From: Metellina segmentata
Lineage: Eukaryota; Arthropoda; Arachnida; Araneae; Tetragnathidae
Direction of reading: 5' to 3'
NCBI GenBank assembly: GCA_947359465.1
Contig: OX375879.1
Location: 91,128,578 to 91,192,577 of the forward strand
Length of the DNA: 64,000 nt
The position numbers and the translations under genes are program-made. Position 1 is the first letter of the stretch. Every line of letters starts with the position of its first letter. A model generated the notes under the pieces. The model was given only the letters and a program-made list of their open reading frames with translations. It was not told where the DNA came from and ran no database searches. This document shows positions 57,567-64,000 of this stretch, piece by piece.

Positions 57567-57598
57567 CTTCCGTCTCACCAGTACCTCTGCTTACTACT

Positions 57599-57790
57599 CA
57601 CCCCACTCTCCAAACTTCCACGCCAACCCAACGTGAGGACTTTCGGCCACGACAGATTTAAGGTGCACCAGCCGCCTCTACACCATACGCTTACAAACAA
57701 CCATGCCCGGACCCGGATTGAAACCAGGAACCTTCCGATCTAGAGGCTAACACCTTAACCACTATACCGGTTGGTCGGCTTAAATGGGTG
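57599..57790 (-). repeat. SINE copy interrupted by the Maverick-like element, head half
   Basis: Continues the SINE broken at 42133. Read on the minus strand it begins with a tRNA-like head (GGTATAGTGGTTAAGGTGTT as A-box region; GGTTTCAATCC as B box), then GTCGTGGCCGAAAGTCCTCA, GTTGGGTTGGCGTGGAAGTT and TGGAGAGTGGGGTG. This is the best preserved head in the window and shows the family is tRNA-derived. Confidence 0.85.
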
Positions 57791-58138
57791 TACTACACCT
57801 TAAAGCCGCCAATGAAATGTCCACGTAGTGAGCTACGACGAATGTAGAAGTATTTGATTCTAGTACGCCAAAAAGTAAACTTCTCGGACATAAAAATTTA
57901 GCTATTCATCCAAGGTCGAAATTAAATTTTTTGTCATCGTGCACATATGCAAGTTGTTGCTTTGGCTGCAGTTTTATTTTGGAGGAAATTAAATTAGAAT
58001 GAGCCTAACTAGTAAATCATAAGCAGTGTTCGAATTATTTGTATTAGACATGTATGGCAGTAGATATTTAAAGCTACTATGACATGATTGATACAACAGT
58101 GGGATGAGAAGAAACTGAATTTGCAATGTTTTCGTGAT
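57791..58138. other. No recognised feature
   Basis: AT-rich spacer between SINE copies. Confidence 0.4.
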
Positions 58139-58432
58139 TGGTAATTAGTTAACGTTGCAACTGGAGCAACATAGAGGGCTATTGACGACGTTCCGGGATC
58201 AATCCCCCAGTAGAAGATCCGAGAACACCACGGCGTAATTTCGAATCATGGTCATATGACGAGGCAACACCTGAGCCGGCATTCCACTCTCCAAACTTCC
58301 ACACCAATCCAATGTCAGGACATTCGGGGCCACGAAAGGTTTACAGTGCACTAGTCCCAGTATATACGACAGTCTTTGATTGGACCTCATTTCGAACTCG
58401 CAACTCTTCTAACCGAACTACCGCGCCCCTGC
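58139..58432 (-). repeat. SINE copy, near full length, minus
   Basis: Tail GGTAATTAGTTAACGTTGCA at the left. Body GGGATCAATCCC, GAGCCGGCATTCCACTCTCC, GGACATTCGGGGCCACGAAA. The head's B-box-like sequence GAGTTCGAAAT reads on the minus strand near 58396. Confidence 0.8.
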
Positions 58433-58719
58433 AATTCATTACTATGTGGACTAAATAGTCCGTTATAGTCAGCGAAATAAAGAAAAGAAGAATGCGTTTA
58501 TGGAATGAGGTAGATAATTTATTTATAATCAGGATAAATTGATCATTTTTATTAAATTCTACGTAGAAAGGGACATGACAAATAATTTCCAATTGTTAAG
58601 TAAGCCAAGGACATCTTTAAAATGAAATGTGGAATTTAATAGTAGATTCTCAACATAATTTCTCAATATTCATTGTTATTCTGGTGAACCGCAAAGTTTG
58701 CATGTTAAAATTAATCCTT

Positions 58720-59010
58720 TTACAGAATTCACAACCGGATGACTGGGAGTTTGAATCCAACAAAAGACCGTCGTATGCAAAGGGACTAGTAACTGTTAAG
58801 TCTGTCGTGTTTTAAAATGCCCTCATGATGGCGTGGTTTAGAAATTTGGGCAGTGGGTGCTAGATGAGGTGTTGCCTCGTCATCTGAACATGGTTCAAAA
58901 TTACGTGGTGTGTCGTATCGTAATCTTTGGGATTGTTCATGGACAGTACGTTAATAGTACACTGTGTTTGCTCCAGTGCGACATTAATTAAAAATTTCTA
59001 ACCTAATAAA
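58720..59010 (+). repeat. SINE copy, near full length, plus
   Basis: The head with GGGAGTTTGAATCC (B-box-like, about 58746) is followed by CAACAAAAGACCGTCGTATG, GAGGTGTTGCCTCGTCATCT, GGTTCAAAATTACGTGGTGT, and the tail GCTCCAGTGCGACATTAATT. Confidence 0.75.
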
Positions 59011-59197
59011 ATACCGAATACTTTTGTAAGGCATTTGAAAGAAGAAAGTTTTGCAAAAATCGAAAGTATGGATTAAATTTTTTGATGGCTCATTGTTTCA
59101 CTTTTAAAATATTTCTAAAATATTAAATGTGTATTAACATTTAGATCTCTTGAACAAAATAGTGCCGAAAAGTACAGATAGGTAATGAAAGATAGTT

Positions 59198-59945
59198 AAT
59201 GGTAATGGTAATTTTTAATTAACGTCATATTAGAGCAGCACTACAGGCTATTGACCGGAATATTGGTAATTATTAGTTAACGTCGTACTAGAGCAACACA
59301 ACGGGCTATTCACAACGGTCCGGGATCAATTCCTTAAGGGAAAGATCCGAGGACAACACCACGTAAGGTAATTGTAATTGTAACTTTTAATTAACGTCGT
59401 ACTAGAGCAACACATCATGTTATTGACGACGGTCCAGGGTCAATCTCATAAGAGAAAGATCCGAGGACACAGCTTAATATTCAACCAGGTAAAAGATAGG
59501 TAATTGAATTAATGTCACACTGGAGCAACACAATGAACTATTCCGAAAAGTAGAGATTTGATATCAATGCAAGGGGTTTCCTTCAAGTGGTTCAAAATTA
59601 CATGGCGTTATCCTAGGATCTTTCCCTTAGGGGGTTGATCCCGGATTGTCGCCAATAGCCCATCGTGTTGCTGCAGTAGTGACGTTAAATAACTGCCTAA
59701 CTACCTCACATTGGAGTAGAGTAGCAGCTTCGGTATTGACCTTGTCATCTGACCAGGGTTCAAAATTACAAGATAATTAGGTTCAAAATTGCGTTCTCGG
59801 ATCTTTCTATTCGAGTAGGGTAGACATTTTAATTAACGTCGCACTCTAGCAACACAATGGGCTATTCTTTCTTTTCGTGATCGATCTAAAAACTCGCCAT
59901 TAGCCCGTCGTGGTGCTCCAATGCGATATAAATTAAACTATCGAA
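59198..59945. repeat. Cluster of truncated and nested SINE fragments
   Basis: At least four minus-oriented tail fragments start with GGTAAT.GTAA.TTTTAATTAACGTC or similar (about 59198, 59271, 59368, 59499). Plus-oriented tail fragments follow (about 59590-59705, 59735-59820, 59886-59945), with a short minus piece at 59829-59870. Repeated restarts at the simple tail are the signature of 5'-truncated insertions landing in older copies. Confidence 0.7.
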
Positions 59946-59970
59946 TCTTACCCTAAATTGCTTTTAAAAA

Positions 59971-61504
59971 CACTGACGAGAAAAATTAAAAGAAAAACCA
60001 TAAAAACGTGCTTTATAGTAATTCTATTAAGGGAACTTCAATGAAGGGTGATTGGTTGGTAACTCAAGGTCAACGTTATCACGTAGTTCAATGGGATTCA
60101 CCTTCGCTACAGAAAAATATGCAACTCTATTATACCGTTCTTTTGGCAGGTGTGAAGGGGAGTGCAAGTGGGTGGTTTGAAATCTAATTTCAAGTATTGT
60201 ACGAGTAGTTGGATAAAATTTTCGCTTGTAGTAGATGGAATATGTCGTCCAGAAGACATTTGACGTATTGTGAGAAATGGAGCACGATAGGGAGAATGGA
60301 AACAGAACAGACACTGACAAGGGTCTGTAAAGACTTAAAAATAGCCAAACGAGTCATGTCAAGAATCTGGAAACGGCTTAAAGACAGTGGTAATGTGCAC
60401 AGACAACCAGATCAAGGTCGAAAACGTGCCACAACAGACTCTCATGACCGTTATTTAGCAAGTATTGCTGAATAAACAGGCAACTGACATCAGTTCAGAT
60501 TGCAAGGTAGTTTGCTGCAACAACAGGATCTCGACTATCCAGATTTTCTGTGAGTGACAGGCTGCATAAAGAGGGTTGTAATGCAAGGAAACCCATTATT
60601 TGTATTGCACTAACTCTGGCAGCGAAATGCGCCCTTATAAAGTGGTGCAGATATCATCCTGATTAGAGTACCACGGAATGGAGTCGAGTTCTCTTTACCG
60701 ATGAATCCCTACTTTGTTTGGATAGTGATTCCAGACGTGTTACAATATGGAGGAAGAAAAACACACGCAATAAGCTTGCAAACATCCGTGAAAGGCATCC
60801 ATGCAATGGTGGTGGAATCATGGTAGGGCGGGCATCATTTTGAATAACCGCACTAAACTACACATTTTTACGACTGCAACTACGAATGCAGAAATATACA
60901 GAGATGATATTCTAGATCCTCATGTCAAGTTGTTTAGGGGTGCAATCGGTAATAACTTCCTCCTAATGGATGATAATGCGCGTCCTCGTTGTGTGCACTA
61001 GTGACTGATTATTTTGAGGGCGAAGGAATTCAGCGAATGGAGTGGTCCGCATATTCACCAGATTAAAATCCGATAGAACATGAGTGGGATGCACTAGGAG
61101 GCCGACTTGCATCTCGGCAATCCCCACCTAGAACTCTCTAGAAACTTCGATGCGCTATTCATCTTGAATACACTTTGTTACTGCAAGCACTTCTGGATAA
61201 TCTAATCCACAGTATGGAAAATCGCTGTAAAGCTTGAATTTTGATCAGAGGTGACCACATACCTTATTAATTTTTCCTTTTTGTGCCTCTAAAAAGTTGT
61301 AACAGTAAAATTTCCTTATTCCACTTTTTATCACATTCCTGTTTTAATTAAATTTATTTTTTGGAGAAAAAGGCAAACCTGCATTTTGAATATGTCAGAC
61401 ATGACAAAATAAAGATCTTGTGCAAGTTTCATGTTCTTATCTGCAAAATTATTCAAGTTAGATGAGTTTTTATAGCTGTTCCTTTAATTTTTCTCGCGAC
61501 AGTG
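59971..61504 (+). mobile_element. Tc1-like transposon, 1.53 kb
   Basis: Left end CACTGACGAGAAAAATTAAA. Right end in reverse complement CACTGTCGCGAGAAAAATTA. TA follows the right end; the left TA has decayed. It encloses a degenerate transposase. Confidence 0.82.
60242..61237 (+). pseudogene. Tc1-like transposase, multiply broken
   Basis: The N-terminal frame 60242-60475 is intact and helix-turn-helix-like (WSTIGRMETEQTLTRVCKDL, ...RVMSRIWKRLKDSG). Later pieces are scattered over frames: FTDES with the first Asp near 60699, IMVWAGI-type strand near 60822, LLMDDNARPRC with the second Asp near 60966, and an EWSAYSPD, stop, NPIEHEWDAL block with the terminal Glu near 61075. The tail ends NRCKA. 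Several stops and indels mean no active enzyme. Confidence 0.82.
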
Positions 61505-61639
61505 TATATTTCGTTCATATTCAACTCTCCGTTAGTTCTTTTTTTCTTAACAAATGAGATCGCTATTCATCTGCTTCGTTTTGTTTCCTATTTGCACACT
61601 CATAAATAATTCAGTTTTTGTGAAATATTAATTGTATTT
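61505..61639. other. No recognised feature
   Basis: AT-rich spacer between the Tc1 element and the next SINE tail. Confidence 0.4.
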
Positions 61640-61790
61640 TAGGTAGGTAAGTATTTTAATTAACGTCATACTTAAGCAACGCAATGGGCTATTGACGACA
61701 GTCCGGGATCAAACCCAACCGGAAAGATCCGGACAACGCCATGTAATTTGTACCACGGTCAGAGGACAAGACAACAACTGAGAACACTCT
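61640..61790 (-). repeat. SINE tail fragment, minus
   Basis: AATTAACGTCATACTTAAGC, GGGCTATTGACGACAGTCCG, GGAAAGATCCGGACAACGCC, AGAGGACAAGACAACAACTG in the usual order. Confidence 0.7.
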
Positions 61791-62257
61791 ACTAATTATA
61801 TTTTAGGACATAACAGAAAACAAAAAAATTCAAAAATATGTATTTCAAATTTATAAATAATAAATACATTTTTGTTGTTTTCAGTGCGTAACATTTAAAA
61901 AAAAATCAATGTACACCCACCAGCAACAAAGCGTGCGACTGACAGAATGTTAATTGATCCTTTTGTGCGAGAGGAAATATTTTTTCAGACTTTCCGCAAA
62001 CGCTTCTTACTCTCATCAAATGAAAATTTTTCATGCGTTTTCACACTAATCTAAAAATTTTTACGCGTTTATTAATTTGTTCTATTACATATATTTTTTT
62101 TTATAAAGATGGCTTTCGTTATATCAGTACGTTTGATTGTCGGCTCTAGTCCAGTCCTTATACCTTACAACTGAACCAACAGAGAAAAATTTCTATTCAA
62201 AGTGCGTTTCCATTGTATTTTTAAATATTCTAAGGACCTCCTATTTAGGCAGTTTAA
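61791..62257. other. No recognised feature
   Basis: AT-rich spacer. Confidence 0.4.
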
Positions 62258-62517
62258 CCCTCTAAGTGGCTTCGACGAGATATCTTGTCCACCAAGATAT
62301 GTCAAATTTTCAGAATGACGACATATCTCGTCATCAAGATATTGCTTATTTTTTCATGATGATGAGATCAAGTTCTGGACAGTTTTCTTCTAATGATGAG
62401 ATTTCTCATCTATTAGATTTGTTAATGGTTGTGTTTATGACGAGATATCTCGTCCCTTAAATCTGCTAATATTTGTGCTTATGACGAGATATCTCGTTCA
62501 GACAGTCAACAAGAGGG
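62258..62517. mobile_element. piggyBac-like MITE, 260 bp, TTAA target
   Basis: Flanked by TTAA (62254-62257, 62518-62521) with CCCTCT...AGAGGG termini, as in piggyBac-type elements. The interior has four copies of GACGAGATATCTCGTC or one-mismatch forms at 62274, 62317, 62439 and 62483. Non-coding. Confidence 0.7.
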
Positions 62518-62759
62518 TTAAAAATACGAACTACACCGTATCACATTTCACAGGAATAATTGACAAACAAAACTTTAAACTGAAGACACATGCAGAAAAA
62601 TGACGTGAAATGCCTATCAACGTCAACAAAATATAAAAAAATAATGATATAAACACAAAATCCTTACCAATAGCGTTGAAAATAGTGGATCCATAGCTAT
62701 CATTAAGACACGAAACCTTTTCCTCCAAAAATATTTCTCAGCTGAATCTGAACTATCTG

Positions 62760-63220
62760 GCGGACCCAGGGGTTGATCTCATACCTGTTCCATCAAACGC
62801 GACCGAAATGTCTCGTTCCCATGGCTGACCAACGCGCGTGGTTTGAGAAGCTGGAGCGCCGCTCTTAATTTTAGCGCCTCGATCGGCGACACTGAACTTG
62901 ACGGTCTCGTGGTAGGCTACGCCCCTGAGAGGGGGTGGGAGAGGGTTAATGCACGTCGCAGTCTCGCGTTCGCTGTCATCGGCTCTGGGATGCTATTTCT
63001 TATGATTTATCGCTCCTCTAGGCGCTCCACTTTGTGAGGTGAACGGAACCCTCGGCCGTGTTGTTGAAAGGGGAGAGGGGGTATTCTGCGTCATAATTGC
63101 TCCATCCGCCACCGTAACTCATGTTTCCGTGGGGAGGGTTTAAAAATACCCGAAACGTGCGAGAGATGCGGTTTACTGATCTTCAGGTCTAGGGAAACTC
63201 CAAGAGGTCAAAAGGGCCGC
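62760..63220 (+). promoter_or_regulatory. CpG-rich patch with a TATA-like box
   Basis: CpG and GC content are much higher than the surroundings (for example GGAGCGCCGCTC, GCGCCTCGATCGGCGAC). TTTAAAAATA lies at 63139-63148 after a GGGGAGGG stretch. An open frame of 64 codons (62843-63037) shows no known domain. It may be a promoter with first exon, or a foreign repeat. Nothing decides between these. Confidence 0.3.
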
Positions 63221-63234
63221 GGAAGGGAATCCGG

Positions 63235-63450
63235 GTGGATGGACGCTCAGATGACGAGGCTACACATGAGTTGGCACCCGACTCTCCAAACTTCCATAGC
63301 ACGCCAACGTGAGGACATTTGAGGCCACGACAGGTTTAATGTGCTCCATCCCCCTTGGTACAAAACGTGTCTTACGGTAGATTCGAACTCGCAACCCCCG
63401 TTGTTAATCCGTTAGTCTTTCAACCGGTCTGATGGTTACGGCGTTAGCCT
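63235..63450 (-). repeat. SINE copy, minus, head side
   Basis: GAGTTGGCACCCGACTCTCC, GAGGACATTTGAGGCCACGA, then a head whose minus-strand B box reads GAGTTCGAATC near 63385. Confidence 0.75.
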
Positions 63451-63464
63451 CTAGATAGGAAGGT

Positions 63465-63524
63465 AATGGTAATGGTAATTTTTGTTAACGTCGTACTAGA
63501 GCAACACAGCGGGCTATTGACGAC
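63465..63524 (-). mobile_element. 5'-truncated SINE insertion with 14-bp TSD
   Basis: Sixty bases of SINE tail (minus orientation, with an AATGGTAATGG simple tail) are flanked by CTAGATAGGAAGGT at 63451-63464 and 63525-63538. This is a target-primed insertion into the head of another SINE. Confidence 0.8.
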
Positions 63525-64000
63525 CTAGATAGGAAGGTTCTTCGGTCAGTGTATTAAGGTTCTTCGGTCAGTATTCGGGGCAGTGTATAGATGTTTATAA
63601 GTTTATGGTGTAAAGGCGGCGGGGGCACCTTTAATCTGTCGTGGCCGAAAGCCCTCTAGTTGGGTTGGTGTGAAGTTTGTAGAGGGGGTGTCAGCTCAGG
63701 TGTTGTCTCGTCATCTGACCGTGGTTTAAAATTACGTGGAGTTTTCCTCGATCTTGTACCCTAAAGTACCCTTTGGTAATGGTAATTTTTGTTAATGTCG
63801 TACTAGAGCAACACAGCGGGCTATTGACGACCTAGATAGGAAGGTCTTCGGTCAGTGTATTAAGGTTCTTCGGTCAGTATTCGGGGCAGTGTATAGATGT
63901 TTATAAGTTTATGGTGTAAAGGCGGCGGGAGCACCTTTAATCTGTCGTGGCCGAAAGCCCTCTAGTTGGGTTGGTGTGAAGTTTGTAGAGGGGGTGTCAG
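63474..64000 (+). repeat. ~307-bp tandem duplication, second unit cut by window end
   Basis: Unit 1 begins at 63474 and unit 2 at 63781, both GGTAATTTTTGTTAA.GTCG. They are nearly identical, differing for example by AACGTC/AATGTC and by a missing T in GGTTCTTCGG. Each unit contains the truncated minus-oriented SINE tail followed by a plus-oriented SINE body, including GGCGGCGGG.GCACCTTTAA. Confidence 0.9.

Larger units (their letters stand above)
42134..57598. mobile_element. Maverick/Polinton-like element that is a giant palindrome
   Basis: Termini AGTAGTAAGCAG and its reverse complement are flanked by a 6-bp target duplication CACCCC (42128-42133, 57599-57604) in a SINE. AG..CT ends, a 6-bp TSD and 15-20 kb size are the published hallmarks of Maverick/Polinton. 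Unusually, the terminal inverted repeats are over 6 kb and fill most of the element. Cargo recognised: IAP-like protein (two copies), ALKBH2-like pseudogene (two), an unknown 153-aa protein (two), and in the centre a PC4-like gene and a small ORF. Core Maverick genes (PolB, integrase, ATPase, protease, capsid) were not recognised, so it should be non-autonomous and need helpers. A 2.1-kb hAT insertion lies in the centre. The alternative is another large foldback transposon that shares the same end and TSD features. Confidence 0.8.
51427..57598 (-). repeat. Right arm of the palindrome, 6,172 bp
   Basis: Inverted copy of 42134-48363. It lacks ~58 bp of T-rich sequence near its inner end (around 51580-51600) and differs by very few bases elsewhere. 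All intact frames in the arms translate identically. Confidence 0.95.

Overview
The window reads as AT-rich nuclear DNA of an invertebrate animal. It has almost no compact coding sequence, many DNA transposons (Tc1, mariner, hAT, Tigger-like and piggyBac-like, most decayed) and a recurrent tRNA-derived SINE. Nothing looks prokaryotic: there are no operons, rRNA genes or CRISPR arrays. An arthropod, probably a chelicerate such as a spider, fits the repeat types, but that is inference. Host genes appear only as a few short exon-like segments with good splice signals (about 2.3, 27.1, 29.9-31.0 and 33.5 kb). I could not name any of them.

The standout is a 15,465-bp element at 42134-57598. It begins AGTAGTAAGC and ends with the reverse complement, and it is flanked by a 6-bp target-site duplication (CACCCC). 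It has split a pre-existing SINE copy. These termini, the TSD length and the overall size match Maverick/Polinton elements, the virus-like transposons copied by a protein-primed DNA polymerase. About 80 percent of it is one near-perfect giant inverted repeat: a left arm of 6,230 bp and a right arm of 6,172 bp around a ~3.06 kb centre. No polymerase, integrase, ATPase, protease or capsid gene was recognised. Each arm carries an outer block packed with TGACGTCA (CRE/ATF) palindromes, a broken ALKBH2-like DNA-repair dioxygenase, a 153-aa protein of unknown function, and an intact 187-aa BIR+RING inhibitor-of-apoptosis protein. The two small proteins diverge from a shared spacer. The unique centre holds a frameshifted PC4-like (p15 coactivator) gene overlapping a small unknown ORF. 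A 2,110-bp hAT transposon with an 8-bp TSD later inserted there. The layout recalls the inverted end duplications of defective adenovirus genomes and may be a snap-back-derived, non-autonomous Maverick carrying anti-apoptotic and repair cargo.

Region by region: 0-7 kb is mostly unrecognised, with one exon candidate and a diverged ~165-bp tandem repeat. 7.06-8.59 kb is a Tigger-like MITE interrupted by a hAT element. 11.8-12.9 and 24.5-26.1 kb hold two copies of a hairpin-rich repeat family in opposite orientation. 21.7-23.9 kb has an ATCGAT-rich hAT-type MITE and a Tc1 element. 27.9-28.9 kb is a foldback element with internal tandem repeats. 29.9-33.7 kb has exon candidates around a Tigger-like element. 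36.1-37.4 kb is a mariner. 42.1-57.6 kb is the palindromic Maverick-like element. 57.6-64 kb is a SINE-dense tract with another Tc1, a piggyBac-like MITE, a CpG-rich patch, and a ~307-bp tandem duplication that runs off the window end.
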